A stretch of 64,000 bases of DNA from Terriglobia bacterium (GCA_020072785.1 JAIQGG010000007.1:43794-107793); one strand, 5' to 3'. Positions 8,023 to 17,525 are shown, numbered from the stretch's first letter. Translations and numbers: made by a program. Notes: generated from the letters alone by a model not told the origin.

Positions 8023-9111
8023 CTATGGCAAACCGACAAAATAACCGTCGCGAGCGAGAATGGAGAGGCCGGGGCGCTTCACGCGGATTTCGATGGAGTG
8101 GTAGTCGAGGGAGCGGTCGGTGCCGCGAGGGGTGTAGGCGAGGGTGTACTGGTTGCGGGCCTCTTCGGAAACGGCGGAGTACAGGCGCTCCATCTCCTCG
8201 CGCTGCGCCGCGTAGAAAACGTCGCCGCCGGTGGCATGGGCGAATTTCGAAAGCGTGGTAAGGCGGCGGTTGAAGAAAGCGTTGCCGACGCCAACGCCAT
8301 AGACGGAGATGCCCGCGGTGAGCAGGGAGCGCACCGTGTCGTCGAAGCTCATGGAGTTGTGCTTGGAATTGACGCCGTCGGAGATGAGGAAGATGAGCTT
8401 GCGGCGGTCGCGGCCGCGGTCCTTGAGCAACTGGGCGGCGGCATAGACGGCGTCGTCCACGGCCTTGGTGGGCTGGCCCTTGAGGATCCTGGCCGAAGGC
8501 GGAATCTGCGAAGCGCCGGGCGCGGGGATACCGTTGATCTTGGGGCCGGAACCGAGAGGCCCGCCGGCGGGAGCGGGAGCAGGGGAGCTTCTGACGGTGA
8601 CGCGCTGGAGCTGGGTGAGGAGGACGTCGGGATCCGAGGTGAAGCCCTTGCCCGGGTAGAAAAACTGGTCGAAGCGGGCGACGCAGACCTCGTCATTGCG
8701 GCTGAAGCCCGCGGCCAGCGTGGGGAGCGTGGCGGCGACCTGTTCGGCGACGCGGTTCTCGAGGTCGTTGTCAATCAGGATGACGACAGAGAGCGGGAAG
8801 GGGTCGCTTGAGAAGACGTCAATGTGCTGTTCGACGTCGTCCTCCAAGACCCGAAATTCGTCGCGGGTCAAATCGGGGACGATACGGCCTGCGGCGTCCT
8901 TGACGATGACCGGGACGACGACGAGGCTGGTAGTAACGCGGATGCGCGTCTGCACATCCTCCTGCTGCGGGGGAGGCGGGCTCGCCGGGGCGGGGCGCGG
9001 CGGGGAAGTCTGGGTCTGGGCCGCCAGGAAAGGTCCCGGGAGCAGGAGCAGAATGCACAACAGGAAGGCGAGGCTGCAGACGGCGGTGCGAGTTTTGCGT
9101 GTACAATTCAT
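8023..9111 (-). CDS. secreted VWFA-related protein (acidobacterial type), altered MIDAS
   Basis: A 362-aa protein. Residues 1-31 form a signal peptide (CSLAFLLCILLLLPG), followed by a proline-rich stretch, a beta segment (VTTSLVVVPVIVKDAAG, LTRDEFRVLED) and a VWA domain. The C-terminus has EEARNQYTLAYTP and the RPGLSILARDGYF ending shared with the other three paralogues here. The metal-site motif is D114-N-D-L-E instead of DxSxS, so classical Mg-dependent adhesion is doubtful. The family is abundant in Acidobacteriota and its role is unknown. It is divergent from the next VWFA gene, with 130 bp between. Confidence 0.88.
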   Translation of the reverse strand: MNCTRKTRTAVCSLAFLLCILLLLPGPFLAAQTQTSPPRPAPASPPPPQQEDVQTRIRVTTSLVVVPVIVKDAAGRIVPDLTRDEFRVLEDDVEQHIDVFSSDPFPLSVVILIDNDLENRVAEQVAATLPTLAAGFSRNDEVCVARFDQFFYPGKGFTSDPDVLLTQLQRVTVRSSPAPAPAGGPLGSGPKINGIPAPGASQIPPSARILKGQPTKAVDDAVYAAAQLLKDRGRDRRKLIFLISDGVNSKHNSMSFDDTVRSLLTAGISVYGVGVGNAFFNRRLTTLSKFAHATGGDVFYAAQREEMERLYSAVSEEARNQYTLAYTPRGTDRSLDYHSIEIRVKRPGLSILARDGYFVGLP

Positions 9112-9241
9112 GGTTGTGAGGTCCGACGTTCCGCGCGATCCGGGTGACGCATCTTCCCGGGCACGAGCTGCATCCTAAGATGCCGGGGACGGTGGATGGC
9201 GATGTCTCCGGAGAAACGCTCCCTTTCGAGGCGATTATACA

Positions 9242-10204
9242 ATGCACAGGGCAAAGAACTGGATGTGGATCGCGATGCTGTCTCTCGGGGGAGGACTGCT
9301 GGCCTGGACCGCGGGGGCGCAGGAGCCCATCGCGCAGGCGCCGGTGATCCGCACACAGGTGAACCTGGTCAACGTGTTTGCGACGGTGCGGGACAAGAAC
9401 AAGCGCATCGTGACGGACCTGAAACAGGACAATTTCCGGGTCTTCGAGGACAACAAGGAAGAGAAGATCGCGTTCTTCTCCCGGGAAACGGCGTTGCCGG
9501 TGACCCTGGGGCTGCTGATCGACACCAGCGGCAGCGAAAGCAACCGGCTGGGCGCGGAGCAGGAAGCGGCGTCGCGATTTTTGAACCGGGTGCTGCGCAA
9601 GGGCGACCTGGCCATGGAGATCAGCTTTGACACGGACGTGGACCTGCTCTCGGACTTTACCGACGACCGCGGGCAACTGGAGCGCGGGATCCAGCGGGCC
9701 CGGATCAACGCGCCGAGCGGCGGGGGCATCAACCCCGGGCCGATCCCGCAAAGCCAGACCGGGGGTACGCATTTCTATGACGCGGTGTACCTGGCATGCA
9801 CGGACAAGCTGGCCACGGAAGCGGGGCGCAAGGCGCTGGTGATCATCACCGACGCGTTCGACGAGGGGAGCAAGCTGCGCGTGGAGGAAGCCATCGAAGC
9901 GGCGCAGCGCACGGATACGGTCATCCACATTCTGCTGGTGCACGATCCGGGTTATCCGACCGGCGCGGGAATCGCGAAGAAGATCACGGAAGAGACGGGC
10001 GGACGGCTGATCGACGTGTACAGCGAGAAGCGGCTGGAAGAGGCGTTCGATCAGATTTCGGAAGAATTGCGCAGCCAGTACACGCTGGGCTACTACCCGA
10101 GCAACACCAACCATGACGGGAAGTACCGCAAGATCAAGATCGAGATGAGCAGCAAAGACCTGAAGGTGCTGGCGCGCAAGGGATATTACGCGCCGAAGAG
10201 CTAG
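9242..10204 (+). CDS. secreted VWFA-related protein (acidobacterial type)
   Basis: A 320-aa protein with a signal peptide (residues 1-26, ending TAGAQ), the conserved VNLVNVFATVRDKNKRIV segment, and LKQDNFRVFEDN before the VWA domain. The MIDAS motif is intact as D94-T-S-G-S. The C-terminus reads ELRSQYTLGYYPSN and ARKGYYAPKS, the hallmark ending of this family. It was probably produced by duplication with the neighbours at 8023-9111 and 10423-11475. Role unknown; a metal-dependent extracytoplasmic interaction is plausible. Confidence 0.9.
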   Translation: MHRAKNWMWIAMLSLGGGLLAWTAGAQEPIAQAPVIRTQVNLVNVFATVRDKNKRIVTDLKQDNFRVFEDNKEEKIAFFSRETALPVTLGLLIDTSGSESNRLGAEQEAASRFLNRVLRKGDLAMEISFDTDVDLLSDFTDDRGQLERGIQRARINAPSGGGINPGPIPQSQTGGTHFYDAVYLACTDKLATEAGRKALVIITDAFDEGSKLRVEEAIEAAQRTDTVIHILLVHDPGYPTGAGIAKKITEETGGRLIDVYSEKRLEEAFDQISEELRSQYTLGYYPSNTNHDGKYRKIKIEMSSKDLKVLARKGYYAPKS

Positions 10205-10409
10205 GAGCGGCACCGCAAACTGCGCCCCTACCTAGGCTGATATTGCAGCAACGGGATGAATTGCGGCTGATGCCGCAGAGAGCGAAACCACGAGTTGCCG
10301 CCCTCCCCGCGGCGCCGAGTTAATTTGCGGGCGGCGGCACAAAACCTTCCTGAAGCGCGCGGCCGCGGATTTCCCAAAAAACAAGCGAATGGTCCGGCGA
10401 TCCCGGCGA

Positions 10410-10438
10410 AACAAGCCTGCCGCTATTTTGCGGCGGGC
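10410..10438 (-). terminator. possible hairpin at the end of the third VWFA gene
   Basis: GCCTGCCGC at 10415-10423 can pair with GCGGCGGGC at 10430-10438, with one mismatch, around a six-base loop; TTGTTT follows on the minus strand. The stem overlaps the stop codon, so the fit is only moderate. The intergenic stretch 10205-10422 holds nothing else recognisable. Confidence 0.35.
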
Positions 10439-11475
10439 CTGCCGGGAGTGGTGTCGATCACGCGGGCGTAGTAGCCGCGGCGAGCGCGGACCTGTAGGCC
10501 CTTGCGGTCCACCACCTCGATTTTGATCTTGTGATACTTGCCGTTGGCCACGTAGTTGGTGGGGTTGTAGGCGAGCGAATACTGGTTGCGGAGCTCGTCG
10601 CCGATATCCTGGAAGGACTGGTCGAGATCGTCGACGTGATAGGGGAAGAAGGCGCGGCCGCCGGTCTCTTCGGCGATATCCTCGAGGATTTTGTCGCCGT
10701 CGGTCTTGGCAAACTTGCGATCGCCGGTCTTGGAGGGGTCGGTCTGGCTGAGGGAGACCCACTGCGTGCTGGTGCTGATGGTATAGATGACCACGCTGGT
10801 GCGCTGGGCCATTTCGATGGCTTCGGCGCGGGTATGTTCGGAGAGATTGTCCTCGCCGTCGCTGATGAGGATCATGACGCGGCGGACGACGTCGGGCTGG
10901 TCGCCGGGGGGGCGCGGGGGGTGGCTGAGTTCGTTGCTGCAGGCTGCGTAGATGGCGTCGTAGACGGCGGTGCCGCCACCGGCCTTCATCTTCATGATTT
11001 CGTCGCGCAGCCGCCCGGCGTCCTCGGTGAAGCCCTGCAGGACGTAGGGGCGGTCGTCGAAGGTCATGACGAAGGACTGGTCCTTGCCGCGGCGCAGGAC
11101 GTTGTAGAGGAAGCCGACGGCGGCGTCCTTTTCAAACTGGATGCGCTCGCGGATGCTGTTGGAGGTGTCGAGCAGCATGCCGATGCGCAGTGGCAGATCG
11201 GTCTGGCGGCTGAAGTAGCGGATGTCCTGGGGCTTGCCGTCGTCGAAAACGCGGAAGCTGTCCTTGTCGAGGTCGGCGACGAGCTTGTTGCGGCGGTTGA
11301 GGACCGTAAAGAGGACGTCGACGAGGTTGATCTCGCGAGTGATGGCCTGGGCGGAGCGCTGCGGCGCGGGCTCCTGCGGCGGAGGAGGCGGCGGAGTCGG
11401 CTGCTGGGCGGAAGTGCCCGCCGCAGTGAGGAGAGCCGCGAGGAGAAGCAGGGGAAGGGCTTTGCGTCGCATCAT
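10423..11475 (-). CDS. secreted VWFA-related protein (acidobacterial type)
   Basis: A 350-aa protein. A signal peptide (MMRRKALPLLLLAALLTAAG, cleaved near AQQ) leads into a proline-rich stretch, EINLVDVLFTVLNRRNKLV and DKDSFRVFDDGK. The VWA domain has an intact MIDAS, D103-T-S-N-S. The C-terminus again has ELRNQYSLAYNPTN and ARRGYYAR. AGGA lies four bases before the ATG pair at 11475/11472; an upstream extension to 11523 adds non-signal sequence. It is convergent with the VWFA gene at 9242-10204. Confidence 0.9.
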   Translation of the reverse strand: MMRRKALPLLLLAALLTAAGTSAQQPTPPPPPPQEPAPQRSAQAITREINLVDVLFTVLNRRNKLVADLDKDSFRVFDDGKPQDIRYFSRQTDLPLRIGMLLDTSNSIRERIQFEKDAAVGFLYNVLRRGKDQSFVMTFDDRPYVLQGFTEDAGRLRDEIMKMKAGGGTAVYDAIYAACSNELSHPPRPPGDQPDVVRRVMILISDGEDNLSEHTRAEAIEMAQRTSVVIYTISTSTQWVSLSQTDPSKTGDRKFAKTDGDKILEDIAEETGGRAFFPYHVDDLDQSFQDIGDELRNQYSLAYNPTNYVANGKYHKIKIEVVDRKGLQVRARRGYYARVIDTTPGRPAAK

Positions 11476-11519
11476 GTTCCTGTGCACCTGAAAAGTATAG
11501 AGACGCGGCGGACGAAGCG

Positions 11520-12509
11520 TCAATGCGCGGCGTCCAGTTGTGCGTCCAGCCGCCGCGGGTCTTCGCCGGCGGCCGCGGCGAGCTGCCGCAGATAGCCGCG
11601 CAGCGCTTCCGGCAGCGGGGCGCGCACGTCGAGGGTCTCGCCGGTGCGCGGATGCGCGAAGACCAGGCGCGCGGCGTGCAGGAAATTGCGGCCCAGCGCG
11701 GGCAGCTCCGTCTTGCCGACATGCTCGCAGCGCTCCGCGCCGTACAGCGTGTCCCCCACGACGGGATGGCGCAGCGCGGAGAAGTGTACCCGAATCTGAT
11801 GCGTTCTGCCCGTGTGCAGTTGCACTTCGACTAGAGTGCAGCCGCCGACGCGGGCCAGGACGCGCCAGTCGGTGCGGGCCTCGCGGGAGCGGCCGGCGGT
11901 CTTCTTGCGGGCGCTCATGCGCGTGCGCTGGCGGAGGTCGCGGCCGATGGCCATCTCGATGCGGCCGTGCTCCTGGGAGAGCTGGCCCTCGACGAGGGCC
12001 ACGTAGGTCTTGGAGATTTCGCGGCGCTGGAAGATGTCGCTGAGGCGGGCGTGGGCGAAATCGTTTTTGGCGACAATGATGGCGCCGGAGGTGTCCTTGT
12101 CGAGACGATGGACGATGCCCGGGCGAAGGATGCCGCCGCCCTTGGAGAGGGCCTGGCCGCGGCCGAGGAGGGCGTTGACGAGGGTGCCGCTGGGGTGGCC
12201 GGCGCCGGCGTGCACGATCATGCCCGCGGGCTTGTTGACCACGAGCAGATCGTCGTCTTCGTAAAGGATTTCGAGGGGGATGGATTCTGGCGCGGCGTGC
12301 GGGACGGGGCGGGGCTGTGGTTCGATCTCCACGCGCTCGGCGCCGCGCAGGCGCAGAGCGCCTTTGGCGGGAGCGCCGTTGACACGGACCAGGCCGGCTT
12401 CAATCAGCTCCTGGATGCGGGTGCGGCTGAGCTCTGGGATGCGGGCGGCAAGGTAGCGGTCGAGGCGGAGGCCCGCGTCTTCGGAGGCGACGAGGAATTG
12501 CTTTTTCAT
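11520..12509 (-). CDS. rluD: RluA/RluD-family 23S rRNA pseudouridine synthase
   Basis: A 329-aa protein. Residues 10-65 are an S4 RNA-binding domain (DAGLRLDRYLAARI, LVRVNG). The catalytic domain carries HRLDKDTSG with the catalytic D137 and later LHTGRTHQIRVH. It isomerises uridines in helix 69 of 23S rRNA if it is a true RluD; the exact target is inferred. The ATG overlaps the lspA stop (ATGA), so translation is coupled. It is the last gene of ileS-lspA-rluD, a common bacterial gene order. A longer upstream frame is only read-through of lspA in another frame. Confidence 0.9.
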   Translation of the reverse strand: MKKQFLVASEDAGLRLDRYLAARIPELSRTRIQELIEAGLVRVNGAPAKGALRLRGAERVEIEPQPRPVPHAAPESIPLEILYEDDDLLVVNKPAGMIVHAGAGHPSGTLVNALLGRGQALSKGGGILRPGIVHRLDKDTSGAIIVAKNDFAHARLSDIFQRREISKTYVALVEGQLSQEHGRIEMAIGRDLRQRTRMSARKKTAGRSREARTDWRVLARVGGCTLVEVQLHTGRTHQIRVHFSALRHPVVGDTLYGAERCEHVGKTELPALGRNFLHAARLVFAHPRTGETLDVRAPLPEALRGYLRQLAAAAGEDPRRLDAQLDAAH

Positions 12510-13021
12510 CCGGGATGTTTCCGCGCGGTTTCCGGTGCGGGGCGTCTGCCGCCGAAGAAGGCGTCGAGGAGGACCAGGGCGGCGCCGATGGTGATGGCGG
12601 AATCGGCGACGTTGAAGGCGGGCCAGTGATAGGTGCCCAGCCAGACTTCGAGGAAGTCGGTGACCGCGCCATGGACAATGCGGTCGGTGAGGTTGCCGGT
12701 GGCGCCGCCGAGGAGCAATGCCAGGCCCGCGGCGGAGAGGCGGCCGCTGCTGCGGTCGGCGACGAGAAACCAGGCGAGCGCGCCAATGACCACGAGGGAG
12801 CCGGCGATGAGGGCGACGCGCAGCCAGGGCGAGGCGGTGCCGGAGAACATGCCGAAGGCGATGCCGGGATTGCGGCTGTGCACGAGATAGACAAAGTGGG
12901 GGAAAAGCTCGTGGCGGTAGCCTTCGGGCGTCTGGGTCTCGAACCAGGCCTTGGTGGCGCGGTCGGCGAGAACCACCGCGAGGGTGAGCCAGAGCCAGCG
13001 GAGGCGGGAAGTAAACGTCAT
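12506..13021 (-). CDS. lspA: lipoprotein signal peptidase (signal peptidase II)
   Basis: A 171-aa inner-membrane aspartyl protease with four predicted membrane segments. The catalytic aspartates are D113 in GNLTDRIVHG and D140 in FNVADSAIT; RNPGIAFGMF is the conserved N-terminal box. It removes signal peptides from diacylglyceryl-modified prolipoproteins, and would serve the Big2-type lipoprotein at 41971. It lies between ileS and rluD and its stop overlaps the rluD start. Confidence 0.95.
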   Translation of the reverse strand: MTFTSRLRWLWLTLAVVLADRATKAWFETQTPEGYRHELFPHFVYLVHSRNPGIAFGMFSGTASPWLRVALIAGSLVVIGALAWFLVADRSSGRLSAAGLALLLGGATGNLTDRIVHGAVTDFLEVWLGTYHWPAFNVADSAITIGAALVLLDAFFGGRRPAPETARKHPG

Positions 13022-13044
13022 GAGATTCTCGGGGAAGAGAAAAG

Positions 13045-13071
13045 CAGATTCCTCGCTTCGCTCGGAATGAC
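13045..13071. repeat. dispersed-type intergenic repeat between ileS and lspA
   Basis: The 27-bp stretch contains ATTCCTCGCTTCGCTCGGAA, a partly self-complementary string that I recall from intergenic regions of many unrelated bacterial genomes. Only this one copy is seen in the window, so the repeat assignment rests on memory, not on local evidence. Confidence 0.4.
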
Positions 13072-13155
13072 ACTGAGGCGATGGAGGGTCAATTCAGTCA
13101 TGGGCGATGGGCCGTGGCACTCCAATGATGGTGCGTTGTAGCGCAAGTCAGTATG

Positions 13156-16008
13156 TCAGGTTACCGCTACGCTTGCGGGTCCCTGTCCCTCGATTTCGGC
13201 GAGGGCTTCGGTGCAGCGCTCGCAGACGGCCGGGTAGCGGGCGTTCTCGCCCACGTGCGTTGAGTAGTTCCAGCAGCGCTCGCATTTTTTGCCGTCGGCG
13301 CGCTCGATCTTGATGGCCAGGGCAGGGAGCAGTTCGCTCGCGGCCGCGCCCTCGGGCGCGGCGGCGGCGACCACGGCCTGGGAGACGATGAACAGCGCCG
13401 GGAGCTCCGCGTGCTTTTCCTCGAGCAACTTTTGCAGCGCGGCGGCTTCGCCTGCGGCGTGCAGGATCACTTTGGCTTCCAGCGACCCGCCGATCTGCTT
13501 GGCGGCGCGGGCCTGTTCGAGGGCGACGAGCACCGCGGCGCGGGCGCGCGCGAGTTGCGCCCACTTCTCGGCGGCTTCCTTGCTGATGCCGGAGGCCAGC
13601 GCGGCCGCTTCCGGGAAGAGGGCGATGTGCACGCTCGAGGGTTCGCCGGGCTGCTTGGGCAGATATTGCCAGATCTCCTCAGCAGTGAAGACGAGGATGG
13701 GGGTGAGCAGGCGCGTGAGGGCGCTGGCGATCTTGTAGATGGCGGTCTGCGCGGAACGCCGCGAAGCGCTCCGGGGGGCCTTGGTGTACAGGCGGTCCTT
13801 GAGGACGTCGAAATAGAAGGCGCTGAGGTCCACGACGCAGTAGTCGTGGATGGCGTGATAGACGCGGTGGAATTCGTAGGCGTCGTACCACTCGCGGCAC
13901 TTCTGGACCAGCTCGGCGGTGCGCTCGAGCATCCAGCGGTCGATCTCCTCGAGCTGCTCGTTGGGGAGAGCATCGCGCGAGGGATCGAAGCCTCCGAGAT
14001 TGCCGAGAGCGAAGCGGAAGGTGTTGCGGATCTTGCGGTAGGCCTCGGAGAGCTGGGTCATGACGCGGTCGGACATCTTCACGTCGGACTGGTATTCCTG
14101 GGAGGCGACCCACAGGCGCAGCAGGTCGGCGCCCCACTTCTCGCAGATCTCGCTGGGGAGGACGACATTGCCGAGGGATTTGGACATGGGGCGGCCGTGC
14201 TCGTCGAGGGTCCAGCCGTGGGTGACCACCTGGCGGTAGGGCGAATGGTGCTTGACGCCGACGCCGATGAGCAGCGAGCTGTGGAACCAGCCGCGATACT
14301 GGTCGGGGCCTTCGAGATAGACGTCGGCGGGCCATTCGCCCTTGCCGGTAAGCACGGCGAGGTGCGAGGAGCCGGAATCGAACCACACGTCGAGGATGTC
14401 GTTCTCTTTTTTCCATTGGGCGGCGCCGCAGGAACATGTGGTTCCGGCGGGGAGCAGCTCTTCCGGCGAGTGGCGGTACCAGGCGTCGGCGCCCTCTTTT
14501 TCGAACCACTTTACGACGTTGCGCAGGGCGGCAAAATCCGCGAGCTGCTTGCCGCAGGCTGCGCAGAAGAAAACGATGATGGGCACGCCCCAGAAACGCT
14601 GGCGGGAGACGCACCAGTCGGGGCGCTCGGCGATCATCTCGTGGATGCGCTCTTCGCCCCAGGAGGGGATCCACTTGACGCGATGGATCTCTTCGAGGGC
14701 TTCCTGGCGCAAGGTTTTGGAAGAGCCGTGCGCGGCCTGGTCCATCTTGATGAACCACTGCTCGGTGGCGCGGAAGATGACGGGATTGTGGCAGCGCCAG
14801 CAGTGCGGGTAGCTGTGCTTGTACTCGGCATGGCCGAGCAGCGCGCCGCGCGCGCCGAGAAGCTTGACGATAACGGGGTTGGCGGCGAAGACATCCTTGC
14901 CCTTGTACTCGGGGAGGCCTTCGAGGAAGACGCCCTGGTCGTCGAGCGGGGCGTGAGTCTCCAGGCCGTAGCGCTGGCCGGTGAAGAAGTCGTCGGCGCC
15001 GTGGCCCGGCGCGGTGTGCACGATGCCGCTGCCCTGATCGAGGGTGACGTAGTCGGCGAGAACGCCGGGAACCTCGAGGGGGAGGAAGGGATGCTGAAAA
15101 TGCACGCCTTCGAGGTCGCGGCCCTTGTAAGTGGCGCGAACCCTGGCTTCCCGAATGCCGCATTCGATCTGAAAAGCGGCAACGCGCTCGGCGGCGAGGA
15201 GGAAGACGCCGCGCTCGGTCTCGACGATGGCGTATTCAAAATCGGGATGAAAGGCCAGACCGCGGTTGTGGGGCAGCGTCCAGGGGGTAGTGGTCCAGAT
15301 GATGGCGCTGACTTCCTTGCCGATGGCTTCGGTGCCGCCCTTGCGGCCGTCGACGACAGCGAATTTCACCCACACGGAGGGGCTGACGTGATCTTCGTAT
15401 TCGACTTCGGCTTCGGCGAGCGCCGTGCGGTCGTGGATGCACCAGTAAACGGGTTTGCGGCCGCGATAGACGTAGCCCTTTTCGATGAAGTCGAGGAAGG
15501 CCCCGGCGATGGTGGCCTCGTACTGATTGCTCATGGTCAAGTAGGGTTCTTCCCAGCGTCCGAAGACGCCGAGGCGCTTGAAGTCGCGGCGGTGCTGATC
15601 GACGTAGCGCGTGGCGTATTCCCGGCAGAGGCGCCGGAATTCCGCCGGAGCAACCTTTCCTTTGCCCCCGAGCTCCTTTTCCACCTGGGTCTCGATGGGC
15701 AGGCCGTGGCAATCCCAGCCGGGGATGTAGGGGGCCTGGAAGCCGGCCATGTTCTTGGACTTGACGATCATGTCCTTGAGGATCTTGTTCAGACCGGTGC
15801 CGAGATGAATGGTGCCGGTGGGATAAGGGGGGCCGTCGTGCAGGACGAAGAGGGGGCGGTCCTTGCGGGCGGCAAGGATCTGCTCGTAGAGATGGACCTG
15901 CTGCCAGGCGGCCAGCTGCCTGGGTTCGTTGAGGGGCAGGCCGGCCTTCATGGGGAAGTCGGTCCTGGGCAGGTTGATCGTCTTTTTCAGTTCGAGCGGG
16001 TCGGCCAT
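13156..16008 (-). CDS. ileS: isoleucyl-tRNA synthetase
   Basis: A 950-aa class-I aminoacyl-tRNA synthetase charging tRNA-Ile. The HIGH-type motif is PYPTGTIHLGTG at about 61-72, and the KMSKS loop appears as MSKSLGN. The editing domain lies in between (TTPWTLPHNRG). The C-terminal zinc finger has CERCWNYSTHVG followed by CERC. The ATG at 16008 gives the usual start (ADPLELKKTINLPRTDFPM); a GTG at 16071 would add 21 residues without homology. First gene of the ileS-lspA-rluD operon. No T-box leader is visible upstream. Confidence 0.96.
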   Translation of the reverse strand: MADPLELKKTINLPRTDFPMKAGLPLNEPRQLAAWQQVHLYEQILAARKDRPLFVLHDGPPYPTGTIHLGTGLNKILKDMIVKSKNMAGFQAPYIPGWDCHGLPIETQVEKELGGKGKVAPAEFRRLCREYATRYVDQHRRDFKRLGVFGRWEEPYLTMSNQYEATIAGAFLDFIEKGYVYRGRKPVYWCIHDRTALAEAEVEYEDHVSPSVWVKFAVVDGRKGGTEAIGKEVSAIIWTTTPWTLPHNRGLAFHPDFEYAIVETERGVFLLAAERVAAFQIECGIREARVRATYKGRDLEGVHFQHPFLPLEVPGVLADYVTLDQGSGIVHTAPGHGADDFFTGQRYGLETHAPLDDQGVFLEGLPEYKGKDVFAANPVIVKLLGARGALLGHAEYKHSYPHCWRCHNPVIFRATEQWFIKMDQAAHGSSKTLRQEALEEIHRVKWIPSWGEERIHEMIAERPDWCVSRQRFWGVPIIVFFCAACGKQLADFAALRNVVKWFEKEGADAWYRHSPEELLPAGTTCSCGAAQWKKENDILDVWFDSGSSHLAVLTGKGEWPADVYLEGPDQYRGWFHSSLLIGVGVKHHSPYRQVVTHGWTLDEHGRPMSKSLGNVVLPSEICEKWGADLLRLWVASQEYQSDVKMSDRVMTQLSEAYRKIRNTFRFALGNLGGFDPSRDALPNEQLEEIDRWMLERTAELVQKCREWYDAYEFHRVYHAIHDYCVVDLSAFYFDVLKDRLYTKAPRSASRRSAQTAIYKIASALTRLLTPILVFTAEEIWQYLPKQPGEPSSVHIALFPEAAALASGISKEAAEKWAQLARARAAVLVALEQARAAKQIGGSLEAKVILHAAGEAAALQKLLEEKHAELPALFIVSQAVVAAAAPEGAAASELLPALAIKIERADGKKCERCWNYSTHVGENARYPAVCERCTEALAEIEGQGPASVAVT

Positions 16009-16217
16009 CGGCGTCAGTGTTTTCTCAGTCCCTTCGTCACCCGTACCCAGGTCCAGTGATACGGTGGGCACATCGGTCAGCAGTGTAAATGCGTATGTTA
16101 CAATGATCTTTGGCTGGTGTCAGCCGATTCGCTCGTGCAACCCAGCACGGCTGGGGCGAATCGAAAGAAATTACAAGCACTCGAATGGGGCTTGGCGCGT
16201 CTAACTGAGGGAGAACG

Positions 16218-17471
16218 GTGCCGGAATCTTTTACCAATCTGTTGCCGCCGGATCTAAAGAGGCCGAAAGTGTCCTCGCCGGGCGCGTCGAACGCGACGAA
16301 TGGTCCCGTGCCGGCGTCGGCGGTGCCTCGGTTCGGACCGCCCGCCCATCTGATCCTCGACAACTTCTGGTCCAATTTCCGCGATTTCCTGCTGGAGCGT
16401 CCGGCGAAGCTAGGGCCGGCGCGCGCGGGCACACCCTTCCGGCAGATGAGCTTCGGTGGCGGGGTCTTCGAGAATCTCAAGGATTTTCTGAGCAGCAAGC
16501 CGGCGCTGCCGCGGACGGCGGGCACGAGCCGGCTGGAAGTGAACTGGGGCTCGGGTTTCGGCAGCTTCGGACAGCGGGTGAAGGAAGCGTTCTTCCCGCC
16601 GCAGTTGCCGCCGCTGAAGGTGACCAGCCAGCCGGTCAAGGTCAAGGACATCTGGTCAAAGGACGAGAATTTCGGGCGCACCCAGGCGATTTCCATCGGG
16701 CTGCACGTCGCGGTGATCCTGCTGCTGCTGGTGCCGATCGTCGGCAACATGATGCCGGAAACCACGCAGGCCAACACGAAATTTGATGTCACGCCGCTGG
16801 ACATCTCTCCCTACATTTCGAAGCTGCCCGCGGGCGCAAACAAGGCCGGCGGTGGCGGTGGCGGAGGCGACCGCTCGCACCTGCCGCCGACGAAGGGCAA
16901 GGCGCCGCGCTTTGCCATGACGCAGTTCACGCCACCCTCGGCGACAATCAAGAACCCGCATCCCAAGCTGCCGATGGACCCTGCGTTGCTGGGACCGCCG
17001 GAATTGAAGGTGGCGAATCCGGTGCTCTCGAATTACGGGGATCCGCTGGCGGCCACGGTGAATCTCTCGAATGGGCCGGGCGGGGGCAGCGGTATCGGGA
17101 CGGGAGAAGGCGGCGGGATCGGCTCGGGTGAAGGCGGGGGGCTGGGCCCCGGCTCGGGCGGCGGCACGGGCGGCGGAGCGTTTCGCGCCGGAGTGAACGG
17201 CGTCGGGATTCCCGTGTGCCTGTATTGCCCGGACCCGCAGTATTCGGAAGAGGCGCGCAAGGCCAAGTATATGGGCTCCGTCGTGCTGCAGGTGATCATC
17301 ACCGCGGACGGCCGGGCCACGAACATCACCGTCGTGAAGGGCCCCGGACTGGGCCTGGAAGAAGAAGCGATCAAGGCCGTGAAGGGCTGGCGCTTCAAGC
17401 CGGCCGTGGGACCGAGCGGCAAACCCGTGCCGGTGATCGTACCGATCGAAGTCACCTTCCGGCTCTTCTAA
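16218..17471 (+). CDS. TonB-family protein with long cytoplasmic N-terminus
   Basis: A 417-aa protein starting with GTG behind GAGGGAGAAC. Residues 1-155 are soluble and proline/glycine-rich. One membrane segment follows (about 157-178, AISIGLHVAVILLLLVPIVG), then a periplasmic linker with glycine runs, and a TonB C-terminal domain (about 330-417: YSEEARKAKYMGSVVLQVII, AIKAVKGWRFKPA, VPIEVTFRLF). A CLYC pair lies just before the domain. TonB links the proton-motive force to outer-membrane transporters. The long N-terminal extension is unusual for TonB itself. No exbB/exbD is nearby. Confidence 0.82.
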   Translation: MPESFTNLLPPDLKRPKVSSPGASNATNGPVPASAVPRFGPPAHLILDNFWSNFRDFLLERPAKLGPARAGTPFRQMSFGGGVFENLKDFLSSKPALPRTAGTSRLEVNWGSGFGSFGQRVKEAFFPPQLPPLKVTSQPVKVKDIWSKDENFGRTQAISIGLHVAVILLLLVPIVGNMMPETTQANTKFDVTPLDISPYISKLPAGANKAGGGGGGGDRSHLPPTKGKAPRFAMTQFTPPSATIKNPHPKLPMDPALLGPPELKVANPVLSNYGDPLAATVNLSNGPGGGSGIGTGEGGGIGSGEGGGLGPGSGGGTGGGAFRAGVNGVGIPVCLYCPDPQYSEEARKAKYMGSVVLQVIITADGRATNITVVKGPGLGLEEEAIKAVKGWRFKPAVGPSGKPVPVIVPIEVTFRLF

Positions 17472-17525
17472 CACTCTTCGGATCGAATCTCTCACGCAAC
17501 CAGTAGTAAGAACTGCGGTTGCCAA

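Noticed and set aside
13411-16059. 882-codon open frame opposite ileS
   Set aside because: It is exactly antisense to a complete isoleucyl-tRNA synthetase, has no ribosome-binding site, and its sequence is the low-complexity Gly/Ala/Glu/Asp mix expected from GC-rich antisense.
16009-16217. T-box or other riboswitch upstream of ileS
   Set aside because: The leader is short, has no T-box sequence or stem I pattern, and no terminator/antiterminator pair was found.
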